Positions 30,030 to 39,465 are shown, counted from the first letter of the stretch. The stretch: DNA of 64,000 nt from Alicyclobacillus contaminans DSM 17975 (GCF_000429525.1 NZ_AUCA01000003.1:51393-115392), one strand, 5' to 3'. Notes: a model not told the origin generated them from the sequence alone. A program made the numbers and translations.

Positions 30030-30089
30030 GCTTTTGCCTCCCTTGGGCGCCCGGTTTGGGCCAACATCCCTGCCAGTATATGCAGTCGC

Positions 30090-30806
30090 CTAATGGGTGC
30101 CCGCCGCTGGAGGAAAATTGGGCGACGACGGGTTCGGCAGGCCCGCGCCGTACATCGTGCTCGGCACTTTCCCGTTGAACACGACGTACGCCAGCGGGGT
30201 TCGGGAGGATACGGTCACCGGCTCCGCCACCAATGGCGCTATGACCTGAACATCAGCGGAAAGGTCGAGATAGAGGACATGCACGGTCTGGTTGATGCCC
30301 TCCGTTTTCGTTTCCACGCGAACCGCGGAGTGAGCGGATCCGACCAGTTCCATGCGCACCGGCAAGCGCGGCCCCATGCGCGAAAACAGCGCGCCCCCGA
30401 ACGTCCATCCGAGCGGCAGAGACAGCGTTTCCGAAGCCAGCGCCGAGAGGTGATGCTCCGCGGCTTCGGTGGCCGCCGCCTGCACGCGGGTGACCGCACT
30501 GAAGTCGAAGTCGGCGATGCGCAGTCCGCCGGTCGAGTCGGTTTCGTAGTGAACGATTTGCTTGGCGGCCGCACTGTGCGCCAACTCTTCGGTCACCGCC
30601 TGGCTCAGCGCAGCATTGGCGGCGCGAATCGCCAGCGCCCGGGCACCCGCGGCGATAGCAGGCTGGACCCTGTGATTGACGAGATAAACCGCAAACGCCA
30701 AGCCGAACAACACGCCCCATGGCGCCAGCGTTCGCCATCTGCGGTGCACGCGCGCACGCCGGGATCGCTTTTGGCCGGGAGTTGCATGGAACCCTCTGCC
30801 GAACAT
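30090..30806 (-). CDS. yunB: sporulation protein YunB
   Basis: A 238-residue protein of the YunB family, sigma-E controlled in B. subtilis and required for normal spore formation. It has a basic N-terminus, one membrane helix (about residues 31-48) and a conserved extracytoplasmic domain (NHRVQPAIAAGARALA near the membrane, then LDLSADVQVIAPL). The ATG at 30806 lies six bases after GGAGGGG. That ribosome site is inside a perfect 11-pair hairpin (30811-30846), so translation may be structure-controlled. Confidence 0.88.
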   Translation of the reverse strand: MFGRGFHATPGQKRSRRARVHRRWRTLAPWGVLFGLAFAVYLVNHRVQPAIAAGARALAIRAANAALSQAVTEELAHSAAAKQIVHYETDSTGGLRIADFDFSAVTRVQAAATEAAEHHLSALASETLSLPLGWTFGGALFSRMGPRLPVRMELVGSAHSAVRVETKTEGINQTVHVLYLDLSADVQVIAPLVAEPVTVSSRTPLAYVVFNGKVPSTMYGAGLPNPSSPNFPPAAGTH

Positions 30807-30810
30807 GGAC

Positions 30811-30846
30811 ATCCCCTCCACAGCATGTATACGCCGTGGAGGGGAT
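30811..30846 (-). repeat. perfect 11-pair inverted repeat enclosing the yunB ribosome binding site
   Basis: ATCCCCTCCAC and GTGGAGGGGAT flank a 14-base loop. The downstream arm contains GGAGGGGAT, the yunB Shine-Dalgarno. No T-tract follows in either direction. Confidence 0.8.
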
Positions 30847-30884
30847 GAACTGGACTTTCGAATGGAACGTTGGAGCCGGCCGAC

Positions 30885-32141
30885 TTACGCGAAGTGCACG
30901 AGGAAGTAACTTTTCTTGCCGCGTCGTATGACCACGTACTGGCCCTCAATGCCGTCCGCCGCGGAGATGTTCGCCTCGATGTCCGTCTGTTTGTCTCCAT
31001 TGACGGAAATGGCGCCATTCCGAATATCTTCCCGGGCCTGTCGATTGGACGGGCAGGCGCCCAGTTCCACGAGGACGCTGACGAGACTGACCGTCTCCTC
31101 CTTCGATTTGCGAATGGACGGGACCCCCTGCAGCGCATCCGCGATTTCCGATCCGGTCAGCTCCTTCAAATTCCCGCGAAACAGCGCGTGAGACACCTGT
31201 TCCGCCCGTTCGGCCTCGCCCGCTCCGTGGACGAGCGTCGTGACTTCGCGCGCCAGGGCCCGCTGCGCGGCGCGCGCGCCGGGATTGCTCGCCACCTCGT
31301 CGGCCAACGCCTGAATCTCTGCCTGCGAGAGGAAGGTGAAGTATTTCAAATACTGAACCACGTCCCGGTCATCGGTGTTCAACCAGAATTGATAAAACTG
31401 GTACGGCGTCGTCTTCTTCGGGTCAAGCCAGATGGCGCCCCCTTCAGATTTGCCGAATTTCGTACCATCCGCCTTCGTGACGAGCGGCATCGTCAATCCG
31501 TACACAGTCTGTCCCGACTGCCGACGCACCAGCTCCAGTCCCGCTGTGATGTTGCCCCATTGATCGCTGCCGCCGATTTGAAGACGACAACCGCGGCTCT
31601 GGAACAGATTCCAAAAGTCGTTGGCCTGCAGGATCATGTAGCTGAACTCGGTGAATGAAATGCCGCGCTCCAGTCGCGAATCCACCGATTCCTTCGCCAG
31701 CATGTAGTTCAGCGAAAAACTCTTGCAGATATCCCGCAGGAACGAAATCACGTCGAGCGAGTGCGTCCAATCGTAATTGTTGACAATCACGGCAGGGTTC
31801 GGCACGCCGTCGAAGTCCAGGAAGCGTTCCAACTGGGCGCGGATGCGCGCGCTCCACGCCGCCACCGTCTCCACTTCATTGAGTGTGCGCTCCGTGGACC
31901 GTCCGCTGGGATCGCCGATGAGTCCCGTGGCCCCGCCGACGAGAGCGATGGGATGGTGTCCAGCCAACTGAAACCGACGCAGCGTGAGAATGGGCAGCAG
32001 GTTGCCGATGTGCAGACTGTCAGCCGTTGGATCAAAACCCACGTACAGTGTCGTGGGCTGCTTCAGTTGTTCGGCCAGCGCCTTCTCATCCGTAACCTGG
32101 TGAATCAAGCCGCGCCATGAAAGTTCTTGAAGAATATCCAT
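30885..32141 (-). CDS. tyrS: tyrosyl-tRNA synthetase
   Basis: Class I aminoacyl-tRNA synthetase charging tRNA-Tyr. The 418-residue product has a HIGH-type motif (HIGNLLP), Tyr/ATP pocket segments (YVGFDPTADSLH, GGSDQWGNI), a KMSKS-type loop (KFGKSEGG) and a C-terminal S4-like RNA-binding domain (ACPSNRQAREDIRNGAISVNG). The ATG at 32141 has GGGAGG eight bases upstream. Expression is governed by a tyrosine T-box leader with its own promoter. Confidence 0.97.
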   Translation of the reverse strand: MDILQELSWRGLIHQVTDEKALAEQLKQPTTLYVGFDPTADSLHIGNLLPILTLRRFQLAGHHPIALVGGATGLIGDPSGRSTERTLNEVETVAAWSARIRAQLERFLDFDGVPNPAVIVNNYDWTHSLDVISFLRDICKSFSLNYMLAKESVDSRLERGISFTEFSYMILQANDFWNLFQSRGCRLQIGGSDQWGNITAGLELVRRQSGQTVYGLTMPLVTKADGTKFGKSEGGAIWLDPKKTTPYQFYQFWLNTDDRDVVQYLKYFTFLSQAEIQALADEVASNPGARAAQRALAREVTTLVHGAGEAERAEQVSHALFRGNLKELTGSEIADALQGVPSIRKSKEETVSLVSVLVELGACPSNRQAREDIRNGAISVNGDKQTDIEANISAADGIEGQYVVIRRGKKSYFLVHFA

Positions 32142-32189
32142 CCTTGTCATCCTCCCAGACGTCTGTGCGGAATGGGCCCCCTTAGAACA

Positions 32190-32509
32190 AGCCGTCATCG
32201 TTCCGTCCGCCTCGCAAAAAACGCCTCATCCCTTGCGGGACGAGGCGTTGCTCGCGGTACCACCCGGCTTGCTGCCGACCATTGGACCGACAGCCACTCC
32301 ACAGCCGATAACGGGGCCACCCGGTGTCGACTCCCGCCGACACGCCTCCCAAGGCGTAATTTCCGCACAGCAGGACATCGGTTCGCAGCCCCCACCGACT
32401 CTCTGCAGTCACCGCATGTACGTACAGACCTTGTTCATGGGCATGTTCTCCGGCGACCGCGCCTTTGATCCATCGACCACAGGCCCGATGCCGCCAGACG
32501 CGTATGATT
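32190..32509 (-). promoter_or_regulatory. T-box riboswitch leader of tyrS (specifier UAC)
   Basis: Contains the T-box GGGTGGTACCGCG (about 32267-32253), the stem I AGAGAG element near 32405, and a Tyr specifier TAC at 32358-32356 within GGAAATTACG. A terminator/antiterminator module closes it. Uncharged tRNA-Tyr should stabilise the antiterminator. Confidence 0.93.
32215..32249 (-). terminator. T-box regulated terminator of tyrS
   Basis: AACGCCTCGTC and its near-complement GATGAGGCGTT form the stem around CCGCAAGG, followed by a run of T residues. It lies immediately downstream of the T-box sequence. Confidence 0.9.
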
Positions 32510-32515
32510 TGAGTC

Positions 32516-32545
32516 AGTATAGCAAACGCCAAGGATGACCGTCAA
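32516..32545 (-). promoter_or_regulatory. promoter of the tyrS T-box leader
   Basis: -35 TTGACG (32545-32540), 18-base spacer, -10 TATACT (32521-32516), giving a leader of about 365 bases before tyrS. Confidence 0.7.
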
Positions 32546-32583
32546 TTCACCAAAAACCGGTGGACCCGATGCCATTCTTTCGT

Positions 32584-32593
32584 ATGCTATAAT
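32584..32593 (+). promoter_or_regulatory. extended -10 promoter of the PBP gene
   Basis: TATGCTATAAT provides a TG-extended -10 (TATAAT at 32588-32593), 28 bases before the ATG. No good -35 is present. It is divergent from the tyrS promoter. Confidence 0.5.
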
Positions 32594-32620
32594 CTTCCCC
32601 TGAGAGAGGAGTGAAACCCG

Positions 32621-35488
32621 ATGGGGAAACCAACGAGACCGCCAACCGACCAAACGACATCCGGCAGTTCGCGCCGAGCCAAAGGCAAGGCGGCAAAGCG
32701 TGAACGGCGGCGGGGCGTTTGGCGCTGGCTGGGTTACTTCGGTCTCGCACTCGGCTCCTGTGTTGTCGTTTTGGTGGGCGCAGCCATTGGCTATGTAACG
32801 GCGATGCTCAAAGGCCTGCCCACGGTCACAGCCGACACGTTCACCAATATGAGCCAACCGTCGGTCGTGTATGACCGAAACGGGAAGGTGATTGGGCGCT
32901 TTTCCGCAGATGGAGACAGGCAGCTCATCACGTCCACCAAAGAAGTTTCGCCGTATCTTGTGAACGCCTTCATTGCGGCGGAAGATAAAACGTTTTACAC
33001 CAATATTGGGATTAACCCGCTCGCCATCCTGCGGGCTTCGGTCCAGGATGTGCTGGGTCATCGAATCATCAGTGGAGCCAGCACCATCACACAGCAGACG
33101 GTGAAGCTGGCGATGTTTCCGAAGCAAGAACAAACCGCCAAACGTAAAATACAGGAAATCGCCCTGGCGCTGGAAGTCAACCACATGCTGACCAAAGACG
33201 AAATCATTACAGATTATATGAACTGGGTCTACATGGGCCGCATGGGGTACAACAATGTGTACGGCGTCAAGGTCGCTTCCGACATTCTGTTCCATAAGGA
33301 CGTCAAAGACCTGACCTTGCCGGAAGCCGCGTTCTTGGCAGCCATTCCGAACAACGCGACACTGTTTTCACCCTACCAACACCCGAAAAACACGGTGGCG
33401 CGGCAACATTACATCCTGCAGCAGATGCTCGATGACAAAATGATCACCCAAGCGCAGTACGACAGCGCGCTGAAAGTGAACGTGGTCAAAGAGATCAAGA
33501 GCCCGCCGCCGGACACCACGAAATATCCGTACGTCCTGCGCGACAATGTGGAGCCGGAAGTGGCTCAGGTATTGGTTCAGAATGGTACCTACGCCTCCGT
33601 CGATGACGCCGAGAAGGCACTCGCCACGGCGGGCTACAAAATTTACACGACCATCGATTTGACCGACCAGGACGACATTGACAATGTCCTGAAGAACAAC
33701 GCGCTGTTCCAGGGCAGCACGGTCGGCGCCGTGGATGAGAACGGAAAGCCCATTCTCGGAAAAGACGGAAAACAGCTGCAGGACAAGTACGAGGCCGGCG
33801 CCACGTTGATTGACAACCAGACCGGCGGAATTCTCGCCATCGGCGGCGGCCGCGACTTTGACAACGGCGCGTACGTGGATCATTCGGATATCCCGCGGAA
33901 ACCCGGATCGGCCATCAAACCGCTGCTCGAATACGGACCTGGTCTCGACATGCACGTCATCACCGCGGCCAGTCCGTTGTTTGATGCCCCCCACACCTGG
34001 GTGGGCAGCAACGGCCAATCGTGGACGCCGCATGACGCCGAGAACAACTGGGCCGGCATCATGACGGTGCGGGAAGCGTTGGTGGAGTCGCGAAACGTCC
34101 CCGCCATTCGGCTGTTGGACGAAATCCACCCGCAGAACGCGTGGCCCTACGTCAACAAAATGGGCATCACGCCGCAGTCGAAAACCCTGACCGGGCAGAC
34201 CACGTTGACGCAGAGCGACGAGTCCAACCTGTCGGCGGCCATCGGCGGCCTCACCTACGGGCTGACGGTGCAGCAGATGACCAGCGCCTACACCACGCTG
34301 GCCAACCAGGGGGTATGGCGGCCGGCGTACCTGATTGACAAAGTGGTAGATCGAGACGGCACCGTCCTCTACCAGCACCAGTCGACGCCGAAGAGCGTCT
34401 TCTCGGCGCAAACCGCGTACATCCTGACCGACATTCTGCACGGGGTGCTGTACGACAAAAACGGCACCGCCACCGCGGTCGGACAAAACTTTCCGGGCCA
34501 GTACATTTCCGGAAAAACCGGTACGACCGACGACCATCGCGACGGCTGGTTCATCGGCTACACGCAGAAGTATACGCTCGGTCTGTGGATGGGGTACGAC
34601 TACAACGAAGTGATTCCGGACGGATATCCGTCCGGCCCGGACTGGTACGACCTGAAATTCACGGTGTGGAACAAGATGATGGCGCCGATTTTGAAGAAAG
34701 ATCCGGCAACAAAACCTTGGCCGAAGCCGCCGGGCATCATATCCATGCAGGTGTGCAGCAAATCGGGCGCTCTACCGACGGACCTGTGCACAGCGGACCA
34801 TGACGTGTACACGGAATTGTTCATCCAGGGTACGGAACCGACCACGCCCTGCAAGACGCACGTGAACGCGCTGTACACGGTGATCAACGGTCGGAAGTAC
34901 CTGGCTACCACCAACACCCCGCCGAACGAAATTCGCCAGGGCATCTTCCTGGTGCCCCCGGAGGCGCTGCCACCTGGGGTTGTCACGGCGGACAGCGCGG
35001 AATACTTGCCGACCCAGGCCGATCCGCGCGGGGGTCAAATCCTGCAGGGTTCCTCCGGCGGCCAGCTGCAGTCGGTTCCCGCCCCAACCGGCCTGACCGT
35101 GGCGGTGGCGGGCAACGGTACGTCCGTCACGCTGTCGTGGTCTCCTGTCAAAGGCGCGACCAGCTACACCGTGTGGCGCGCGACGTCTCCCAACGGCCCA
35201 TTCGCGAATGTCGGAGGCGTGGTGACCGGCACCACGTTCACCGACACCAAGCCGCCGAAAGGTGGTACAGGCACGGTGTACTACGAAGTGTACGCAGCGT
35301 CAAACACGACGGTGTCCACGCCCTCCACGCCGGTGACGGTGCAGCTGAGCGCCCTCCCGTCGGCCGGCGGAGGCAGCGGGCCCGGACATTCCACCGGCAC
35401 CGGAACCAACAACGCCGAAAAGGGGAACGGCACAGGGCTTCCGGACATCCTGTGGCCGAACATCGGAGACACGCGAAGCCGAGATTGA
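32621..35488 (+). CDS. class A penicillin-binding protein with C-terminal fibronectin type III domain
   Basis: Bifunctional peptidoglycan polymerase (955 residues). It has a basic N-terminus, a membrane helix at about 36-62, and a GT51 transglycosylase domain with catalytic Glu121 in AAEDKTFY. The transpeptidase domain has catalytic Ser430 (SAIK), the SxN motif at Ser490 (SRN) and KTG at 632-634. A FN3 module (about 819-908, starting APTGLTVAVAG) and a Gly/Ser/Thr-rich tail follow. The ATG at 32621 has GAGAGGAGTG upstream. It is a PBP1A/PonA-type enzyme, transcribed alone and divergent from tyrS. The FN3 may bind wall polymers. Confidence 0.94.
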   Translation: MGKPTRPPTDQTTSGSSRRAKGKAAKRERRRGVWRWLGYFGLALGSCVVVLVGAAIGYVTAMLKGLPTVTADTFTNMSQPSVVYDRNGKVIGRFSADGDRQLITSTKEVSPYLVNAFIAAEDKTFYTNIGINPLAILRASVQDVLGHRIISGASTITQQTVKLAMFPKQEQTAKRKIQEIALALEVNHMLTKDEIITDYMNWVYMGRMGYNNVYGVKVASDILFHKDVKDLTLPEAAFLAAIPNNATLFSPYQHPKNTVARQHYILQQMLDDKMITQAQYDSALKVNVVKEIKSPPPDTTKYPYVLRDNVEPEVAQVLVQNGTYASVDDAEKALATAGYKIYTTIDLTDQDDIDNVLKNNALFQGSTVGAVDENGKPILGKDGKQLQDKYEAGATLIDNQTGGILAIGGGRDFDNGAYVDHSDIPRKPGSAIKPLLEYGPGLDMHVITAASPLFDAPHTWVGSNGQSWTPHDAENNWAGIMTVREALVESRNVPAIRLLDEIHPQNAWPYVNKMGITPQSKTLTGQTTLTQSDESNLSAAIGGLTYGLTVQQMTSAYTTLANQGVWRPAYLIDKVVDRDGTVLYQHQSTPKSVFSAQTAYILTDILHGVLYDKNGTATAVGQNFPGQYISGKTGTTDDHRDGWFIGYTQKYTLGLWMGYDYNEVIPDGYPSGPDWYDLKFTVWNKMMAPILKKDPATKPWPKPPGIISMQVCSKSGALPTDLCTADHDVYTELFIQGTEPTTPCKTHVNALYTVINGRKYLATTNTPPNEIRQGIFLVPPEALPPGVVTADSAEYLPTQADPRGGQILQGSSGGQLQSVPAPTGLTVAVAGNGTSVTLSWSPVKGATSYTVWRATSPNGPFANVGGVVTGTTFTDTKPPKGGTGTVYYEVYAASNTTVSTPSTPVTVQLSALPSAGGGSGPGHSTGTGTNNAEKGNGTGLPDILWPNIGDTRSRD

Positions 35489-35493
35489 ACCAT

Positions 35494-35525
35494 GCAGCGG
35501 CACCTCCCGAATGGGGGTGCCGCTG
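35494..35525 (+). terminator. hairpin terminator after the PBP gene
   Basis: Twelve-pair stem beginning AGCGGCACC and ending GGTGCCGCT, with a short loop and a weak tail GTTGT. It lies five bases after the stop codon, between convergent genes. Confidence 0.6.
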
Positions 35526-35778
35526 TTGTATACGGGCAGGCAGCTGCCGTTTCCCCAATCCTCTGTCCAACCCTGCTCACGACGCATCCCAATGCCACCT
35601 GATGGGCATTAGCATGTCGGTATTCTTTTCGTGGATGGAGAATCCCGATATGGACGTGATGGCCGCATTGGCTGAAGCGTTTAGCTACGTTGAATCCGGC
35701 TTCCCATTCGACGAATCTCCCCAGTAACCGCCCCCCTGGGCACATTGTCCAACCGCCAATGTGCCTTCGTTCAACACA

Positions 35779-38118
35779 TCACTTCAATTCCACCACGGTC
35801 GCGCCGTCGCCGCCCTCGCCGGGCCCGCCGGGCGCCCACGACTTCACGTGCGGGTGACGCGTCAGATAGCGCCGAATGCCGTCGCGAAGCGCACCGGTTC
35901 CCTTGCCGTGAATCACCGTCACGCGCGCCAGCCCGTGAACCACGGCGTCATCCAGGTACTTGTCCACGGTCGGTATGGATTCGTCGACAGTGGTACCGCG
36001 AATATCCAACTGAAGCGGCATGGATTTGGGCATGCCGCGCCGGAACGACTGCGTGGCTTCGGCAGGTTTGGGCTGCCCGAGCAGCTCCACGTCCCCCGCA
36101 TCCACCTTCATCCGCAAGAGCCCCAGTTGAACGGTGTACGACCTGCCGTCGTCCGATTTCTCGATGACCTCGCCTTTCTGTCCGAGCGACAGCACCCGCA
36201 CCTGCGCGCCGACAGAGATCTCGCCAGTGGCGACGGATGATTTTTTCCGCCGCTTGGGCGCATCTTCCGGCAACGCATTTTGGAGGGCCTTGCGCAGTTC
36301 CACCAGCTGGTGATCTTTCACCTGCGCCGCGTCGCGCAATTGACGCAGTTCCTGGATGACACGCTCCGCCTCCCGTTCCGCCCGGCGCACGATGTCCCGG
36401 GCCTCCCGTTCCGCCCGGGCGCGCAGTTCCTCCGCTTCCTGGGTGAGGTCGTTCCATTCAGCTTCCAGCTCAGCGCGGAGCCGGGACACTTTGGCGTGTT
36501 CTTCCGCAGCTTCCCGGCGCAGCGCTTCCGCTTCGTGGCGGGCCTGTTCCATTTTCGCAATCAGCTCTTCCATCCGCACGTCATCCGTCGTCAGCAAGGA
36601 CCTGGCGCGCTCGACAATGGCGTTGGACAGGCCGAGGCGGGAGGCAATCGCGAGCGCGTTGGAGCGCCCGGGCACCCCCACCAGCAATCGATAGGTCGGT
36701 CGCAGGGTCTGGACGTCGAATTCCACACTGGCATTCATCGCCTGGGGCTCCTGAAACGCGTACGCCTTCAGTTCCGCGTAGTGGGTAGTGGCCACCACGC
36801 GGCACTGCCACCGGTTCAGATGGTCCAGGATGGCCATGGACAGGGCCGCGCCTTCGGCCGGATCGGTCCCAGCCCCCAATTCGTCCAGCAAAACAAGGCT
36901 CTGCGCCGTCACCTCACGCAGCATCTCCACAATGTTCCGCAGATGCGAGGAGAACGTGGACAGGCTCTGTTCAATGCTCTGTTCATCCCCGATATCCGCG
37001 AAGATCTGGTCGCACCAGCCGATGTCGCTCGGCCGTCCGGTCGGGATGAAACAGCCGGACATGGCCAACAGCGTCAGCAGGCCAACGGTTTTCAGCGTGA
37101 CCGTTTTACCGCCCGTGTTCGGGCCGGTGATGATGAGCATCCGGTAGTTGTCCCCAAGCGTCAGATCCACGGGAACCGCTGTCTCCATGTCAATGAGGGG
37201 ATGGCGTGCCTGAATCAGCCGCCATACCCCATCCGCCCGCAGACGGGGACGCTCACAGCGCTGGCTTTTGGCATAGGCCGCTTTGGCGAACCAGAAATCC
37301 AACAATCCCATTCGCCGCACGTTTTCCAAGAGGTCCTCCGCTGCGGCGGCCACAAGCGCGGACAGCGCCTGCAGAATCCGTTCTATCTCGCGCTCTTCCT
37401 CGGCTTGCAGCGCCCGGACCTTGGCGCCGCTCTCAAGCACCGCCTGCGGCTCCACAAACACGGTGGCGCCGGACGCCGAATAATCGTGGACCGCACCCGG
37501 CACCTGACTCTTGTATTCCACCTTCACGGGCAGACAGAGGCGATCCCCGCGAACGGCAATGACCGGATCCTGCAGATAGCGCTGATGGGTGCGCAACATC
37601 TGCTCCAATTGCCGCCGCATCTGCCCTTCCAACTGACGGATGCTGGTTCGAATCCGGCGCAGCTCGGGACTGGCGTGATCGAACAGCGTCCCGTCCTCCG
37701 ACACGGCCTGCCGGATATCCACCTCCAACTGGCGCGCGTCATAGAACGCTTGAACAAAATCCGCCAGCCGCGAAAACGCGCCCTCTTCCGCCGCGTGCTC
37801 TATGGCCTGCCTCGCTCTGCGGGCGCCGACAATGAACTGGACGATGCGGTTCAGTTCTTCGGCGCTGAGCACGCCGCCGATGGCGGCTTTGCGCACAGCG
37901 CTTCGAATATCGGTGATGCCGCCAAACGGAAGGGACCCGTGCCGGTACAGGTACTGCAGCGCCTCGTCCACCATGTCCAGCTCCGCTTCTGCGTCCTCGA
38001 GGCGTTCGCAGGGAACGAGTTCAGCAATGCGCTCCCGCCCAAGGGAACATGCCGCGTAGTTCTGAATCTGCTGCTTCACCTTGTCAAATTCCAGCACCTG
38101 ATATACTCGTTCGTGCAT
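35779..38118 (-). CDS. mutS2: endonuclease MutS2
   Basis: MutS-family ATPase with a C-terminal Smr nuclease domain. It suppresses homologous recombination and, in Bacillus, splits collided ribosomes. The 779-residue product has Walker A GPNTGGKT at about 334-341, Walker B LVLLDELGAGTDPAEG, a long charged coiled coil (about 500-620) and the Smr domain at the end (LDIRGTTVDE, then VIHGKGTGAL). The ATG at 38118 follows AAAGGA. The neighbouring cvpA-zapA-pheT order upstream is conserved in Firmicutes, interrupted here by the plus-strand YvlD-like gene. Confidence 0.95.
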   Translation of the reverse strand: MHERVYQVLEFDKVKQQIQNYAACSLGRERIAELVPCERLEDAEAELDMVDEALQYLYRHGSLPFGGITDIRSAVRKAAIGGVLSAEELNRIVQFIVGARRARQAIEHAAEEGAFSRLADFVQAFYDARQLEVDIRQAVSEDGTLFDHASPELRRIRTSIRQLEGQMRRQLEQMLRTHQRYLQDPVIAVRGDRLCLPVKVEYKSQVPGAVHDYSASGATVFVEPQAVLESGAKVRALQAEEEREIERILQALSALVAAAAEDLLENVRRMGLLDFWFAKAAYAKSQRCERPRLRADGVWRLIQARHPLIDMETAVPVDLTLGDNYRMLIITGPNTGGKTVTLKTVGLLTLLAMSGCFIPTGRPSDIGWCDQIFADIGDEQSIEQSLSTFSSHLRNIVEMLREVTAQSLVLLDELGAGTDPAEGAALSMAILDHLNRWQCRVVATTHYAELKAYAFQEPQAMNASVEFDVQTLRPTYRLLVGVPGRSNALAIASRLGLSNAIVERARSLLTTDDVRMEELIAKMEQARHEAEALRREAAEEHAKVSRLRAELEAEWNDLTQEAEELRARAEREARDIVRRAEREAERVIQELRQLRDAAQVKDHQLVELRKALQNALPEDAPKRRKKSSVATGEISVGAQVRVLSLGQKGEVIEKSDDGRSYTVQLGLLRMKVDAGDVELLGQPKPAEATQSFRRGMPKSMPLQLDIRGTTVDESIPTVDKYLDDAVVHGLARVTVIHGKGTGALRDGIRRYLTRHPHVKSWAPGGPGEGGDGATVVELK

Positions 38119-38265
38119 GAATATCCAGTCCTTTTCAGGAATTGTTCGCATGCGTTCAGGAGCGAGGCCGATGGCATCGCCCCATCCTCGAATCCCAATC
38201 ATTGTATCACATGGCTGCACAGTTGCCGGGTCATGCTAGAGGCAGTCGGATGAGGAGGGAACCAG

Positions 38266-38604
38266 ATGCTAGGAACCATTGTCCGCTTTGTCGTATCCGC
38301 GCTCGTGTTGATGTTTGTCGGTTTGCTGGTTCCGGGGTTCACGGTCTCCGGATTTTGGACCGCGCTCCTGGCAGCCGTTGTCATCGCGCTGTTGGGATGG
38401 GCGGTGGAAGCGTTGTTTGGGCGGAATATCTCGCCGTACGGGCGGGGCATTGTCGGGTTTATTTCCAGTGCCGTGGTGATCTACGCCGCAGGCTGGTTCG
38501 TCCCCGGTATGCGCGTCACCTTGCTCGGGGCGCTGTTGGCGTCGCTCATCATCGGGATTATTGACTTGTTCGTGCCCACCGAATTGCGGGGAACTGGCCG
38601 CTGA
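38266..38604 (+). CDS. phage-holin-4-2/YvlD-like four-helix membrane protein
   Basis: A 112-residue protein with four hydrophobic helices and short loops, matching the mycobacterial/Bacillus YvlD family (annotated as phage holin family 4 superfamily IV, although not phage-borne). The conserved pieces are LLVPGFTVSGFWTALLAA and the repeat-like FVPGMRVTLLGALLASLIIG. The ATG at 38266 follows GGAGGGA. It stands alone on the plus strand between mutS2 and cvpA. B. subtilis YvlD lies in an envelope-stress operon. The function here is unknown. Confidence 0.85.
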   Translation: MLGTIVRFVVSALVLMFVGLLVPGFTVSGFWTALLAAVVIALLGWAVEALFGRNISPYGRGIVGFISSAVVIYAAGWFVPGMRVTLLGALLASLIIGIIDLFVPTELRGTGR

Positions 38605-38612
38605 CGGAAACA

Positions 38613-38642
38613 AAACCGGCTGGGCCAGCCGCCCGCCGGTTT
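38613..38642. terminator. bidirectional terminator between YvlD-like gene and cvpA
   Basis: Eight-pair stem AAACCGGC/GCCGGTTT. T-rich sequence follows on both strands (GTTGTT on plus, TTGTTT on minus), and convergent genes end on either side. Confidence 0.75.
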
Positions 38643-38646
38643 GTTG

Positions 38647-39189
38647 TTACAGATGGGCCGATGGAAGAAGCGTGTTGGGCGTGGTGGACGGATGCAGCCA
38701 CTGCACGATGACGGAATGCTGAAGCTGCATGTGCAGCCACGGATTCTGCACATAATGAGCCACCAGTGTCGCCACGTAGATGAACAGAACGGCCAACGCC
38801 AAGCCCACGACCAACCCGGCCAAGCGGTTGACCGTGGACAGCACGGGCAGTTGGAACAACGTGTCCACCAGACCCATCGCGTATCTCAGCAACAGCCACG
38901 TGACGATGAACACCAGCGCGAAGGATACCGCGCCGGACATGTCGCCGACCACCAAGCCCAGCCATCCGGTCACGGTTCCGCCGCTCTCCTGCGTGTGCAG
39001 AAATGACGCGACCACGGGGGACACGTAAGGCTTTAACCACAAGGAAATCGCATAGGCCACCACCGCCCCAAAGAGACGGGTGATTTGCCGAAACAGACCG
39101 CTGCGATATCCGTTCCACCCACCGAGCGCCACGATGCCAAACAGGATGAAATCCAAAACATCCAGCGGTGCGTCACTCCCCTCGTTCAT
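38647..39189 (-). CDS. cvpA: CvpA-family membrane protein
   Basis: A 180-residue protein with four membrane helices and the CvpA family N-terminus (LDFILFGIVALGGWNGYRSGLFRQ). CvpA relatives have been linked to envelope stress and colicin V production in enterobacteria; in Firmicutes the gene (yshB) sits between zapA and mutS2, as here. The ATG at 39189 directly follows the zapA TGA (TGAATG), indicating coupling. No catalytic motif is present. Confidence 0.9.
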   Translation of the reverse strand: MNEGSDAPLDVLDFILFGIVALGGWNGYRSGLFRQITRLFGAVVAYAISLWLKPYVSPVVASFLHTQESGGTVTGWLGLVVGDMSGAVSFALVFIVTWLLLRYAMGLVDTLFQLPVLSTVNRLAGLVVGLALAVLFIYVATLVAHYVQNPWLHMQLQHSVIVQWLHPSTTPNTLLPSAHL

Positions 39190-39465
39190 TCACCGCTCAG
39201 AGGGTGATTTGGTTTGCTCGTCAAGCAATTCCAGCAATGAGTCATATTGATCGCGGAGCTCATGCAGTTCCTCCGCGATGTTCAACGCGGCCAGCACCGC
39301 GACCTTTCGCGCATCCAGATTCGGGTTTGCCCGCAGCACGGCCTGTATGGTGTCGTCCACCGTCTTCGCAATGGCGAGCAGCCGCTCCTCCGACTCGCTG
39401 CCCCGCAAGACGTACTCCGCCCCGCCGATTTGCACTCGCACGCGATGGATGGCCTCCCCGCTCAT
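39190..39465 (-). CDS. zapA: cell division protein ZapA
   Basis: A 91-residue FtsZ-ring bundling protein. It has the ZapA N-terminal globular part (RVRVQIGGAEYVLRGSESEE), the helix with TVDDTIQAV, and a C-terminal coiled coil (NIAEELHELRDQYDSLLELL). It lies 66 bases downstream of pheT and is joined to cvpA. ATG 39465 follows GGGGGC. The family is small and divergent, but motif and synteny agree. Confidence 0.93.
   Translation of the reverse strand: MSGEAIHRVRVQIGGAEYVLRGSESEERLLAIAKTVDDTIQAVLRANPNLDARKVAVLAALNIAEELHELRDQYDSLLELLDEQTKSPSER

Noticed and set aside
35599..35727. Possible 42-codon ORF after the PBP gene
   Set aside because: No ribosome site, low-complexity product without recognisable features, and it lies beyond the PBP terminator between convergent genes.
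36280..38253. A 657-codon open frame on the plus strand opposite mutS2
   Set aside because: Antisense shadow produced by high GC codon use. The opposite strand encodes an intact MutS2 with all motifs.
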